In this document: one piece after another, positions 20,210 to 29,797 of the stretch
Position numbering within the stretch: the first letter of the stretch is position 1
How the letters are laid out: each line of letters begins with the position of its first letter
Assembly (NCBI GenBank): GCA_963799395.1
Contig: CAWCWZ010000042.1
Location: forward strand, 1-64,000
Origin: Bog-752 sp963799395
GTDB taxonomy: Bacteria; Actinomycetota; Thermoleophilia; UBA2241
Direction of reading: 5' to 3'
DNA: 64,000 nucleotides
Made by a program: the position numbers and the translations under genes
The notes under the pieces: generated by a model
Databases searched by the model: none
Seen by the model: the letters and a program-made list of their open reading frames with translations, nothing else
What the model was told of the DNA's origin: nothing

Positions 20210-20276
20210 GTTCGTAGCATACCCGCAGGCCGGCGCGGCGACGAGCGCCTGCCGACCGCCCTGTCGGCCCGCCGGC

Positions 20277-23200
20277 CTAGCGCCGGTAGACGCACGTGCG
20301 GTTCTTGCCGAGGCGTTTGGCCAGGTAGAGAGCCTTGTCGGCGTTGGCGACGAGCTGGTCGCCGGTCGAGGCGTGGTCGGGGAAGGTGGCGACGCCGACG
20401 CTCACGGTCACGCCGCCGGCGGCGCCGCTCGCCGTGTCGAAGGTCTGCGCCTGGGTCGCGGCGCGGATGGCCTCGGCGACGGCCACCGCGGGCCGCCGGC
20501 CCTCGACCAGGTCCTGCAGCCGCCCGGCCGCGGCGGCGGCGTCGCCGACGCCGGTCTCGAGCAGCAGCACGACGAACTCCTCGCCGCCGTAGCGCGCCAC
20601 GAAGTCGACCTGGGCGCGCGTCTGCGCGAGCAGGAGCTCGGCGAGCGATTTGAGCAGCCGGTCGCCCTCGGGGTGGCCGAAGGCGTCGTTGAACTCCTTG
20701 AAGTCGTCGACGTCGATCATGAGCAGGGTGAGCGGCTTCTCGAAGCGCTGGGCCCGGGCCACCTCGGCCGCGAGGCGCTCCTGGAAGAAGCGGTGGTTGT
20801 ACAGCCCTGTGAGACCATCGGTGCGCGACTGCTGCTCGAGCTCGCCGTAGGCGCGCTGCAGCTCGATGTTGCTGGCCGCCTTGCCGGCGAACAGCTCGAT
20901 CAGCCGCACCACCTCCTCCGTGGGGCGCTGGCGATCGAGGGGGTCGTAGGCCTCGACGTAGCCGATCAGCTGGTCCCTCTGGCCGCGCAGCGGCACGAAC
21001 AGTGAATCGAACTGGTTCCACTCGCCTTCGGGCCGCTCGCCGACCAGCTCCTCGCCGGGCAGGAAGAAGTTCTCCTCGTCGGTCCAGGTGTGCAGCAGGT
21101 GGTCGACGAAGTGCGACTGCGAGATCGTGCGAGCCGAGTCGATCAGGCCGTTCATCACGCGGGCGGGGATCGGCGTGGAGGCGTAGTGGCCGTCGATCTC
21201 CGGCGTGCCGCCGAAGGCCTTGACCGCCCTGAAGAGCTCGTACTCGGGGTCGTAGAGGTAGATCACCCACTGGTTGAACTCGAGGGCCCCGTGCATGACC
21301 CGGCCGAGCAGATCGATCAGCCGCTCCTCCGACAGCAGGCCCCGCATCTGGCCCGACAGCTCGGCGAAGGCTGACAGGCGCCGGTTCAGGCGCGAAAGCG
21401 CCGCCCGCTCCTGCTCGAGTCGTTCGTAGGCCCGCGCGTTCTGCAGGGCCGCCGCCGCCTGGGCCGCGATCCCGGTCGCCAGACGGATCTCGTCGGGCGT
21501 GTACTCGCGCTCCGGCGACGACTCGGCCGTCGTGAGCAGGCCCAGCACCTTGTCCTGGTAGACCATCGGCACCCAGAGCTCGCTGGCGTCGCCGAAGCGC
21601 CGCAGGTCGTCGCGGACGAGAGCCGTGAGCTCGGGGTCGCTGGCCCGCGCGACGACCACCCGGCGTTCGTCGATGCAGCGGGCGAGCAGCGGGTCGTCGC
21701 TCAGGTCGTAGACGCCCGACCAGCCCTCGGCCTCGAGCGGCGTGTCCGCGTCGTAGGCCACGAGCTTCATCGAACGCCGCTCGGCGTCGTAGTCGTAGAC
21801 CTCGGCGCTGGTCGAGCGCAGGGCCTCGCGGAGACGCTGGGTGATGGCCAGGAGCACGCCGTGCTGGTCGACCGTCGAGCTCAGCGTCGCCGCCGCGCCG
21901 AGGAGCGTGGCGAGCTCGGCGTTGCGCCGCTCGGCCTTCTCGAAGGCCCGGGCGTTGTGGATGGCGACCGCGGCCTGCGCGCCGATCGCCTCGGCCAGAC
22001 CGACCTCCTCGGGCGTGAAGCGCCGCGGATAGCGCGACTCGGCGACGTCGAGCACGCCGAAGACCTCGTCGCCGTACACCAGCGGCACCGTGAGCGTGGC
22101 CTTCTCGCCCCAGGCCGCCATCTGGGCGAAATCGTCGAACGAGAGGCGCGAGTAGTCGTAGTACTTGGTCTGCGAGCGGCGGGTATGGACGGCGGCCAGG
22201 CCGTCGGGCCACGACTCGGCGGTGAAGCGCGTGCCCAGCCAGGCGGGGTCGGGGGGCACGCCGGGCACCTGGTAGAAGGAGACGACTTCGAGCTGGTCCG
22301 CGTCGGCGTCGTAGTCGTAGACGTCCGACCAGGCGACGCCGAGCGTCTGAACGAGCCGTTCGTTGATCGTCGACAGGGTCGTGCGCAGGTCGACGCTCGA
22401 GGCGATCGCGGCGCCCGTCTCGAGCAGCAGGCGCAGCTCGCGGTTCTGCGTGTCGAGGCGGTCGACGACGCGGGCGCTCTCGACCGCGACCCCCGCTTCG
22501 TCGGCGAGGCGCGCGGCGAAGGCCTCGTCGGACTTGGTGAAGCGCCGTGAATGGCGGCGCTCGATCGCGCACAGAAAGCCGACCACCTCGCCGCCGATGA
22601 CGATCGGCACGTACATCACGGCCCGCTGGCCGCGCGCGACCATCTCGGCCCGCTCTTCGGCGGACAGCTCGAGATCGTCGTCGTGCGCCGTGGCGATGCG
22701 GCGCTCGGCGGCCGCCCGCGCGCGGGCCCCGGAGTCGCCCAGCCCGAAGACCGGTGCGGCGGCCTGTCCGGCGGCGTCGGCGGACTCGTAGTGGGCGACG
22801 ACCTTGGCCGCCCCCGACGCTTCCTGGCGGATGAGGACGTCGCAGTGCTGGACCTCGAGGCCCTCGGCGAGTCGCCGGGCGACGTCGACCAGCGTGTGTT
22901 CGACCACCCGGCGCCCGGCGCCTGTCCCAGCCGCTCCGTCGCCTTCGTCGTCGGAGGCCGGCTCGACGGGCGGCCGGTACCTGGCGAAGGCCAGGGAGTC
23001 GACCGCCGCCTGGGCGATCACCGCGCAGACGCCCTGGGCCAGCACCAGCTCGGCCGTCGTGTAGCGGCGCTCCCTGTGGCCGGACAGCAGCTCGATCATG
23101 CCGATGCTCTCGCCGCGCAGCACCAGCGGCAGGGCGAGCCAGCCGCCCTCGGTCTGGGCCGCCGGGCCACCCGGCCGGTCGGGACCGGGCGGGCCGGGGT

Positions 23201-23549
23201 CGGGGGTGGCGAAGAGCGGTTCGCGGTTGCCGATCACGCGCGCCGCGGTCGGATCGGAGGCGAGGGCGCGCGAGCCGCGTACGGCGGTGCGGACGCCGCT
23301 CAAGTCGTAGCCGGCCACCGACTCGAGGGTGTCGTGGCGATAGTCGACGAGCGAGAGCACGGCGGTCGTGCAGTCCATCGCGCGCAGCAGGCGGGCGCAG
23401 ATCAGTGGCAGGCCCCTGTCGGCGCCCAGCTCGTCGATCGCCCCCGGGGCGGCGTCGACCAGCGCCAGCAGCGCCTGGGCGCGCAGCTTCTCTTCCTCGA
23501 CATCGACGAGGAAGCGCTCGGGATGCTCCTCGCGTGGTCCACCAGCCAT
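20277..23549 (-). CDS. multi-GAF diguanylate cyclase
   Basis: The start chosen is ATG 23549-23547, 7 bases after GGAG; the open frame extends further upstream but lacks a site. The 1090-residue protein carries about five GAF-type domains in series (roughly residues 30-170, 210-360, 380-540, 550-700, 720-900), with typical phrases such as GQRAVMYVPIVIGGEVVGFL and QAAVAIHNARAFEKAE. A C-terminal GGDEF domain follows (TDGLTGLYNHRFFQERLA; RYGGEEFVVLLL). The active site is intact, but the I-site position reads AQVD instead of RxxD, so product inhibition may be lost. It is cytoplasmic with no membrane segments; its ligands are unknown. Confidence 0.9.
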   Translation of the reverse strand: MAGGPREEHPERFLVDVEEEKLRAQALLALVDAAPGAIDELGADRGLPLICARLLRAMDCTTAVLSLVDYRHDTLESVAGYDLSGVRTAVRGSRALASDPTAARVIGNREPLFATPDPGPPGPDRPGGPAAQTEGGWLALPLVLRGESIGMIELLSGHRERRYTTAELVLAQGVCAVIAQAAVDSLAFARYRPPVEPASDDEGDGAAGTGAGRRVVEHTLVDVARRLAEGLEVQHCDVLIRQEASGAAKVVAHYESADAAGQAAAPVFGLGDSGARARAAAERRIATAHDDDLELSAEERAEMVARGQRAVMYVPIVIGGEVVGFLCAIERRHSRRFTKSDEAFAARLADEAGVAVESARVVDRLDTQNRELRLLLETGAAIASSVDLRTTLSTINERLVQTLGVAWSDVYDYDADADQLEVVSFYQVPGVPPDPAWLGTRFTAESWPDGLAAVHTRRSQTKYYDYSRLSFDDFAQMAAWGEKATLTVPLVYGDEVFGVLDVAESRYPRRFTPEEVGLAEAIGAQAAVAIHNARAFEKAERRNAELATLLGAAATLSSTVDQHGVLLAITQRLREALRSTSAEVYDYDAERRSMKLVAYDADTPLEAEGWSGVYDLSDDPLLARCIDERRVVVARASDPELTALVRDDLRRFGDASELWVPMVYQDKVLGLLTTAESSPEREYTPDEIRLATGIAAQAAAALQNARAYERLEQERAALSRLNRRLSAFAELSGQMRGLLSEERLIDLLGRVMHGALEFNQWVIYLYDPEYELFRAVKAFGGTPEIDGHYASTPIPARVMNGLIDSARTISQSHFVDHLLHTWTDEENFFLPGEELVGERPEGEWNQFDSLFVPLRGQRDQLIGYVEAYDPLDRQRPTEEVVRLIELFAGKAASNIELQRAYGELEQQSRTDGLTGLYNHRFFQERLAAEVARAQRFEKPLTLLMIDVDDFKEFNDAFGHPEGDRLLKSLAELLLAQTRAQVDFVARYGGEEFVVLLLETGVGDAAAAAGRLQDLVEGRRPAVAVAEAIRAATQAQTFDTASGAAGGVTVSVGVATFPDHASTGDQLVANADKALYLAKRLGKNRTCVYRR

Positions 23550-23814
23550 CCAGCGTCTCCGCACACGCTTCTGGCGCGGGGCGCAAACGTGGAGCCGGTC
23601 GATCGACGGCCGGCTCGCTCTCGCCTCTCTTCGCGCGCACTGTCTCTCTCTACGTAGTCGACAGACGCCTGCCGAAACATGAAAACCGCGAAGAGCCGGG
23701 ACCGCCGCTGGATGGCCGCGACGGCCGTGACGGCGGTGACGGCCGGGGGGCGGAGCCACCCCCAACGACGGCCGTGCGGGCGGGCCGCCCAAAGCGGCGG
23801 CCGCGAGGCGGCGA

Positions 23815-24636
23815 TCAGAACACGTGCGAGACCAGGCAGGTCGGACCGCCGTCGGCCCTGGTGAACTCGGAGAGATCGACCTCGACGGCCTCCTCGCCGG
23901 CAGCGCCGAGGCCGGCGACCGCCCGCGGGTGACCGGCCGGCAGAAAGACGCGTCCGCCGAGAGGCAGCACGTTGGCGGCCACGACGTCGTCGTCGGCGAG
24001 GACGATGCGCCCAACGCGATCGGGCGGCGCCACCTCGGGCCCGCCCGCGTCGAGCGACTCGAAGCCGCCGGCGATGCCGATCAGCAGATCGGGGCGCACG
24101 ACCGTGACCCAGCTCGCGAGATGCAGCCGGCCCTCGACCGGACACAGGAAGGGCCGGTAGCCCGCGTCACGCACGAGCCCGGCAAGCTGCTCGGCGGCCT
24201 GCCGGTCGGTGCGCGCCGACACGCCGATCGCGACGCGGTCGCCGTAGACGATCACGTCGCCGCCGTCGAGGGTGCCCGGAGCGGCGATCTCCGCAATCCG
24301 GCAGGCCGGACCGACGAGTTGCCGGGCGGTGTCGAGCACGGACGCGACCTCGGGCCGCCGGCTGGGCGCGCCAGGCCTTGTGGCGACCGCCAGCGCCGCG
24401 GGCCCGCCGGGGTCGCCGGCGCGGGGCAGCGTGATCAGCACGTCGGACACGAAGCAGGCGTCGGGCAGCTCGTCGTCGGCCGGCATCTCGACGAGCTTCA
24501 CGCCGGCCGCGCGCAGCGCGGCCGCAAAGGCGGCGTGCTGCTCGCGGGCGTGAGCGACGTCGATCGCGTCGCGTTCGGCGTGCTCGGACAGCGCGTGCTG
24601 AAAGGCGGCGCCGGGGGGCCTGACGATGACGTTCAC
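23815..24636 (-). CDS. dimethylarginine dimethylaminohydrolase (DDAH)-like amidinohydrolase
   Basis: GTG 24636-24634 (VNVIVRPPG) follows GAGAGG. The 273-residue protein has guanidino-group-modifying enzyme motifs: DACFVSDVLITLPRAG (substrate/Asp-containing loop), the GTLDGGDVIVYGDRVAIGVSARTD segment (LDGGDV; GVSARTD), LHLASWVTVVRPDLLIG with the catalytic His, and a C-terminal Cys in GGPTCLVSHVF. These fit DDAH, which hydrolyses N-omega-methylarginine to citrulline and methylamine; a related arginine-deiminase-type activity is possible. It stands alone. The 265-base gap to 23549 holds no gene. Confidence 0.8.
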   Translation of the reverse strand: MNVIVRPPGAAFQHALSEHAERDAIDVAHAREQHAAFAAALRAAGVKLVEMPADDELPDACFVSDVLITLPRAGDPGGPAALAVATRPGAPSRRPEVASVLDTARQLVGPACRIAEIAAPGTLDGGDVIVYGDRVAIGVSARTDRQAAEQLAGLVRDAGYRPFLCPVEGRLHLASWVTVVRPDLLIGIAGGFESLDAGGPEVAPPDRVGRIVLADDDVVAANVLPLGGRVFLPAGHPRAVAGLGAAGEEAVEVDLSEFTRADGGPTCLVSHVF

Positions 24637-24763
24637 TTGCGGACCTCTCTTTCTTCGGAGGGCGCCGGTCCGCCTGGTACCGGCGACCGGTCTGTCGAGG
24701 CGACCGGGGGCGGTCACCGCGCACGCCAGCAGATGCTACGACACGCGCGGACGGCCGGCTACC

Positions 24764-24791
24764 TTGACGAAGAATTCAACGTATGTAGAAT
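24764..24791 (+). promoter_or_regulatory. sigma-70-type promoter of the export operon
   Basis: TTGACG (24764-24769), a 16-base spacer and TAGAAT (24786-24791) give five of six matches at both boxes. The first gene of the operon starts 69 bases downstream at ATG 24860. Confidence 0.7.
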
Positions 24792-24793
24792 TC
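24772..24793 (+). promoter_or_regulatory. 22-bp palindromic operator overlapping the promoter
   Basis: Two GAATTC half-sites, 10 bases apart, form a 22-bp imperfect palindrome with 18 matching positions. It covers the spacer and the whole -10 element, so a bound repressor would block RNA polymerase. The TetR gene that closes this operon (29794-30462) is the natural candidate ligand. Confidence 0.6.
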
Positions 24794-24859
24794 AGCCTGC
24801 GCTGCAGTTCTTCGCCCTCCCCGGAGGCGGCGCGCCGACGGGGCAAAGAAGGAGCCGCC

Positions 24860-25981
24860 ATGTGGGCCATCGTCGTCAAGGAGTTCCGCCAGCTGGGGCG
24901 CGACCGGCGCACCGTGGCGCTCCTGTTCATGCTGCCGATCCTCTTTCTGGTCGTGTTCGGCTACGCGGCGAGCTTCGACGTCAAACACGTGCGCACGGTG
25001 GTGGTCGGCCCCCTGGCGGAGGCGGTCGCCGCGCACCTGCCGGCTCAGTTCGACGTCGTCTCGACGCAGTCCGCGAGCGGTGAGCGGCAGGCCTACGACG
25101 CGCTGCGCGACGGCACGGCGGTCGTCGCCATCGTGACGCCGGCCGACCCATCGAGGACGAAGGCGCAGATCCTGATCGACGGCACCGAGATCTTCGCGGC
25201 GCGCACGGCGGTGGGCGCGATCAGCCAGTTCCAGGCGACCGCCGGCGGCAAAGCGCCCGCGGGGACGGCGCCGTCGGGCACGCCGACACTCCCCGCCGGC
25301 TCGCCGGTCGGCGCCCCGACCGCGGGCGCCGTGTCCCTACCCACGCCGCGGGTGCTCTTCAACCCCGAGCTGAAGACCTCGGTCATCATGATCCCCGGGC
25401 TGTGCGGCATCATCCTCGTGTTCGTGGGCACGGTGGCGACCGCCCTTGGCGTGGTGCGCGAGCGCCAGGCCGGCACGCTCGAACAGCTGGCCGTCATGCC
25501 GTTCCGGCCGGCCGACGTGCTCGTCGGCAAGATCGCCCCCTACTTCGCGATCGCCGCCATCGACATGGTCGTGATCGTGGCGGCCGGCATGGCGATCTTC
25601 TCGGTGCCGTTCCGCGGCTCGGTGGCGGCCTTTGCCCTGGGCGCCGTGCTCTTCCTGTTCGTCACTCTCAGCATCGGGGTCTTGATCTCGACCGTCTCGC
25701 AGACCCAGGGGCAGGCGATCCAGCTCGCCATCATGACCCTGCTGCCCCAGATCCTGCTGTCGGGCCTCTTCTTTCCGATCTCGTCGATGGCCGCCGGCGT
25801 GCGCTGGATCGCCTATGTGCTGCCGCTCACCTACTTCGTGAAGATCGCTCGCGGCGTCATGGTCCGCGGCGAGCCGATCGGGGCGCTGTGGTTCTCGTTT
25901 CTCATGCTCGGCGTCCTCGGGGCGGCGGTGTTCACTTTGTCGGTGCTGCGCTTCAGGCGCGACCTGGGGGCGGCGCGGTGA
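24860..25981 (+). CDS. ABC-2 type export permease (YbhR/YbhS-like)
   Basis: ATG 24860 follows AAGAAGGAG. The 373-residue membrane protein has a first helix near residue 22 (VALLFMLPILFLVVFGYA) and a large extracytoplasmic loop with a Pro/Gly-rich segment. Five helices follow in the C-terminal half (MIPGLCGIILVFVGTV; IDMVVIVAAGMAIF; VLFLFVTLSIGVLIS; ILLSGLFFPISSMA; LWFSFLMLGVLG). The motif ERQAGTLEQLAVMPFRP is typical of ABC-2 drug-export permeases. Its stop overlaps the ATPase GTG start (GTGA), so the two are translationally coupled. Confidence 0.88.
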   Translation: MWAIVVKEFRQLGRDRRTVALLFMLPILFLVVFGYAASFDVKHVRTVVVGPLAEAVAAHLPAQFDVVSTQSASGERQAYDALRDGTAVVAIVTPADPSRTKAQILIDGTEIFAARTAVGAISQFQATAGGKAPAGTAPSGTPTLPAGSPVGAPTAGAVSLPTPRVLFNPELKTSVIMIPGLCGIILVFVGTVATALGVVRERQAGTLEQLAVMPFRPADVLVGKIAPYFAIAAIDMVVIVAAGMAIFSVPFRGSVAAFALGAVLFLFVTLSIGVLISTVSQTQGQAIQLAIMTLLPQILLSGLFFPISSMAAGVRWIAYVLPLTYFVKIARGVMVRGEPIGALWFSFLMLGVLGAAVFTLSVLRFRRDLGAAR

Positions 25982-27999
25982 TCGCCGACGAGCGCCCGGC
26001 CGCGAGCGAGCGGACCGCGGCGTCCGCCGCCGACTGGGGCGTCGACGACCTGACCGTGCGCTTCGCGACGGTCGTGGCGCTCGACGGCGTCGAACTGCCC
26101 GTCCCGCCGGGACTCGTGACCGCGGTCGTGGGCGGCGACGGCGCCGGCAAGACGACGCTCCTGCGGGTGCTGGCCGGCGTGCAGGCGCCGACCCGCGGCC
26201 ACGTGCGGCGGCCGCCGGCCCGGCAGATCGGCTTCGTGTCGGCCGGCGCCGGCGTCTACGGCGACCTCACGGTGACCGAGAACCTCGAGTTCGCGGGCGG
26301 CGCGTACGGCGTGCGCGGCACCGCGCTCGCCGCCCGCGCCGCCCCCCTGCTCGCCGGCGCCCGGCTCGACGAGGTACGCGACCGCCTGGCCGGCAAGCTG
26401 TCGGGCGGCATGCGCCAGAAGCTGGCGTTCGTCCTTGCCGTGCTCCACGAGCCGGGGCTGCTCATCCTCGACGAACCGACCACCGGCGTCGACCCGGTGA
26501 GCCGCGCCGACCTCTGGCGTCTGATCGCCGCCGCCGCCGCCGACGGCACCGCGGTGGCGCTCGCCACTACCTACCTGGACGAAGCCGAGCGCGCCGCCCA
26601 GGTGCTTCTGCTCGACGAAGGCCGCGCGCTCGCGGCCGGACGGCCGGACGAGATCACCGCGGGCGTGCCGGGAACGGTGGCCGAGGCGGCCGCGGCGCCA
26701 GGCGGCGTCGCCGCCTGGCGCCGCGGCCGCGCCTGGCGCCTGTGGCTGCCGGCCGGCGTCTCGGCCACCACGGCCGCCCCCGGAGCCCGGCCCCTCACGC
26801 CCGATTTCGCCGACGCCGTGATCGTCGCCTCGCTCGCGCGACGGCACGCCAACCAGGACGACGGCGACGCGAGAGCGCGCACGGACGCCGGCCGAGAGGA
26901 CGCCGTCCTTGCGGACGACGGCGGCTCTACAGACGCCGGGCGGCGCGAGAGCGGCGGCGCCACGACCGGCATCCCGGCCTCGGCGAGCGCCCGGGCGCTC
27001 GCCGAGACGCGCGCGGTGACGCGACGGTTCGGCACCTTCACGGCGGTCGACGAGGTCGATCTTCGCGTCGGCCCGGGCCAGGTCGTCGGGCTGCTGGGAG
27101 CCAACGGCGCCGGCAAGACGACGCTCATCAGGCTGCTGCTCGGACTGCTGCGCCCCACCGCCGGCGCGGCCCTGCTGTTCGGCGTGCCGCCCTCGCGCGA
27201 GACGCGCCGCCGCCTGGGCTACGTGCCGCAAAGCCTCGGCGTGTGGGATGACCTGACGGTCGACGAGAACCTGCGCTTCTCGGCCGCGGCGTTCGGCGCC
27301 GCCCACGGTACGGCGGGCGACGGCGCGAGTGACGGGACGGGCGCGGGGTCGTCCGGCGCGGCGGCGACCGCCGACCCCGAGCTCGCCACGCACGGCCGGA
27401 CTCTCGCCGGCCATCTGCCGCTCGGTCTGCGCCGTCGTCTTGCCTTTGCGGCGGCGCTGTCCCACGATCCCGAGCTGCTGGTCCTCGACGAGCCCACGTC
27501 GGGGGTGGCGGCCCTCGCCCGCGCCCGGCTGTGGGACACGATCCGCGGAGCGGCCGAAGCCGGCGCCGGCGTGCTCGTGACCACGCATTCCATGGACGAG
27601 GCCGAGCAGTGCGACACGCTGGTGCTCATGGCGGGCGGTCGCGTGGTGGCCGCCGGCACGATCGCGGGGATCGTCCGCGGGGCCACCGCGGTCGAGGTCG
27701 CAAGCGATCGCTGGGACGAGGCCTTCAAGGCGCTCGACGCGGCCGGGCTGCGGCCGGCGCCGGCCGGCCGCCTCCTGCGCGTGCCCGGCGGCGAGGTGGC
27801 GCCGGTGCAGGCCGCGCTCGACGCGCGCCATGTCGCCGCCCGCCTCAGGGTTGTCGAGGCGAGCTTCGAGGAAACATTCGTGCGGATGACGACGCAGTCA
27901 CCGGCGGCCGTGACTCACGACCCGGCCGCCGCAACCGTCAACGACCCGAGCGCCACAAAGGTCCACGACCTGAGCGCCGACCGACCGGGCGCCGACTAG
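25978..27999 (+). CDS. double-domain ABC exporter ATPase (YbhF/RbbA-like)
   Basis: GTG 25978 overlaps the permease stop. The 673-residue protein contains two nucleotide-binding domains. Domain 1 has Walker A GGDGAGKTT, signature LSGGMRQKL and Walker B LLILDEPTTGVDP. Domain 2 has Walker A GANGAGKTT, a degenerate signature HLPLGLRRRL and Walker B LLVLDEPTSGVAA, where the D-loop aspartate is replaced. The linker (about residues 260-335) is a low-complexity Asp/Arg/Thr region. Such proteins pair with ABC-2 permeases in multidrug or cationic drug export. The N-terminal domain is probably the canonical ATPase and the second is asymmetric. Confidence 0.88.
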   Translation: MIADERPAASERTAASAADWGVDDLTVRFATVVALDGVELPVPPGLVTAVVGGDGAGKTTLLRVLAGVQAPTRGHVRRPPARQIGFVSAGAGVYGDLTVTENLEFAGGAYGVRGTALAARAAPLLAGARLDEVRDRLAGKLSGGMRQKLAFVLAVLHEPGLLILDEPTTGVDPVSRADLWRLIAAAAADGTAVALATTYLDEAERAAQVLLLDEGRALAAGRPDEITAGVPGTVAEAAAAPGGVAAWRRGRAWRLWLPAGVSATTAAPGARPLTPDFADAVIVASLARRHANQDDGDARARTDAGREDAVLADDGGSTDAGRRESGGATTGIPASASARALAETRAVTRRFGTFTAVDEVDLRVGPGQVVGLLGANGAGKTTLIRLLLGLLRPTAGAALLFGVPPSRETRRRLGYVPQSLGVWDDLTVDENLRFSAAAFGAAHGTAGDGASDGTGAGSSGAAATADPELATHGRTLAGHLPLGLRRRLAFAAALSHDPELLVLDEPTSGVAALARARLWDTIRGAAEAGAGVLVTTHSMDEAEQCDTLVLMAGGRVVAAGTIAGIVRGATAVEVASDRWDEAFKALDAAGLRPAPAGRLLRVPGGEVAPVQAALDARHVAARLRVVEASFEETFVRMTTQSPAAVTHDPAAATVNDPSATKVHDLSADRPGAD

Positions 28000-28011
28000 A
28001 AGGAGTACCGT

Positions 28012-29797
28012 TTGAGCACGACCGTCTCTCCCCCGCCCTCCACCGCCGCGCTCGACCGGGGCCACCCGCGCAAGTGGTGGATCCTCGTGGCCGTGTCCGT
28101 CGGCATGTTCATGGCGCTGCTCGACGTGACCATCGTCAACATCGCCGTCCCGGCCATCAAGAACGACCTGAACGCGTCGCTGCCGCACACCTCGTGGGTG
28201 CTGAACGCCTACAGCCTGGTCCTGGCCGTGTCCTTCCTGTCGATGGGCCGCATCGGCGACAAGTTCGGCCAGAAACGGGTCTTCATCTTCGGTCTCGTCA
28301 CCTTCACCGCCTTCTCGCTGCTCTGCGGCCTCGCCCCCACGATCGACTGGCTGATCGCCTTTCGCGCCGGCCAGGGCCTCGGCGGGGCGGCCCTGCTCAC
28401 GATCTCCCTGGCGATCGTGCTCGGCGCCTTTCCACGGGGCCAGCAGGGCATGGCGGTCGGCATCTGGGGCGCGCTGGGCACGGCCGCCGCGGCCGTCGGG
28501 CCGACGCTCGGGGGCCTGCTCGTCACCTACGGGAGCTGGCACTGGATCTTCTTCGTCAACGTGCCCATCGGAGTCGCGGCCGTCGTCTTCGCGGCGCTCG
28601 TGATCCCCGCTCGCGAGCGGCGCGCCGGCCCGGGCGGCGTCGACGTGCCCGGCATCCTGATCGCCGCCGCCGGCCTGTTCATGTTCACGCTGGCGCTCGT
28701 GCAGGGCGACTCGTGGGGCTGGACGTCGCCGGCCATCCTCGGCCTGTTCGCCGGCGCCCTCGTCGCCTATCCCCTCTTCATGTGGTGGGAGCTGCGCACG
28801 AGCCACCCCATGTTCCCCCTCGAGCTGCTGCGCATCCGCTCGTTCACGGCCGCCAACACGGCGATCATGTTCATCGGCCTGTCGATGGGCGGCACCTTCC
28901 TCATGATCGTCATCTTCCTGGTCTCGGTGCTGGGCTACTCGGAGCTGAAGGCGGCGCTGGCCCTGACGATCATGCCGGTGATCGCGCTCGTCATCGCGCC
29001 GAACGCCGGCAGGTTGAACGACCGCATCGGTCCGCGCCTGCCGGCCGCGCTCGGCGCCGGGCTCTTCGCCGTCGGTCTCGTGCTGCTGGCCCAGCTCGGC
29101 GGCAACACGAGCCTCGTCGACGTCATGTGGCGGGCCGCGTTCATCGGCGCCGGCATGGGCTTCGCCATGCCGACGCTCTCGGCGGCCTCCATGGCGTCGC
29201 TGCCGCCCCAGGTGCGCGGCGTCGGTTCGGGCGCCCTGAACACGCTGCGCCAGGTCGGCTTTACCATCGGCGTCGCCCTGCTCGTGGCGATCTTCACCCA
29301 CACCGCCGCGACCAACGCCCTGACGGCGACCAGACAGTCGCTCGTCTACCTGCAGACGTCGGCTCAGCTCTCACCACAGGAGAAGGCCGTCTACTCGGCG
29401 ACCATCCTCAAGAACGCCAGGGCGGCGGCCGCGTCGTCGGGCGGCGAGGCCGCCACCGTGCTGGTCAAGGACCCACTCACCGGCGCGCCGCGACCGCCGG
29501 CCGGCACGCCGCAGGCCGCGACCCAGCGGCAGGTGTCGACAGTCACCGCGGCCATCTTCCGCGACAAGATCGCCAAGTCGTTTCAGTGGCCCTTCTACGT
29601 GGCCGCGCTGGCGGCGCTCCTGGCCGTCTTCCCGGCGCTCATGACTGGGCGCCGACTGGGCGAGCACGCGGGGCACGAGAAGCTGAGCAGAGCCGAGCGC
29701 GGAGGGGCGAGACGACACCGCGCCGGCCGACACTGCGACGGCCGGCGAAGCGGTGCGTGCGTCGGCGGCCGGCACGGCCGCCGACGCGGTCGAGTGA
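28012..29797 (+). CDS. DHA2-type MFS drug efflux transporter, one frameshift near the C-terminus
   Basis: TTG 28012 is the start, 6 bases after AGAAGGAG. The N-terminus has the 14-helix DHA2 hallmarks: MFMALLDVTIVNIAVPAI (motif D1-like) and GRIGDKFGQKRVFIFG (motif A). Helices continue to VAALAALLAVFPALMTGRRLG. A base must be restored at about 29690-29715 for the tail to end (..SAAGTAADAVE) at TGA 29795-29797, which overlaps the TetR GTG. As given, the frame runs on into TetR. It probably exports a drug or toxic metabolite using the proton gradient, acting beside the ABC exporter. Confidence 0.88.
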
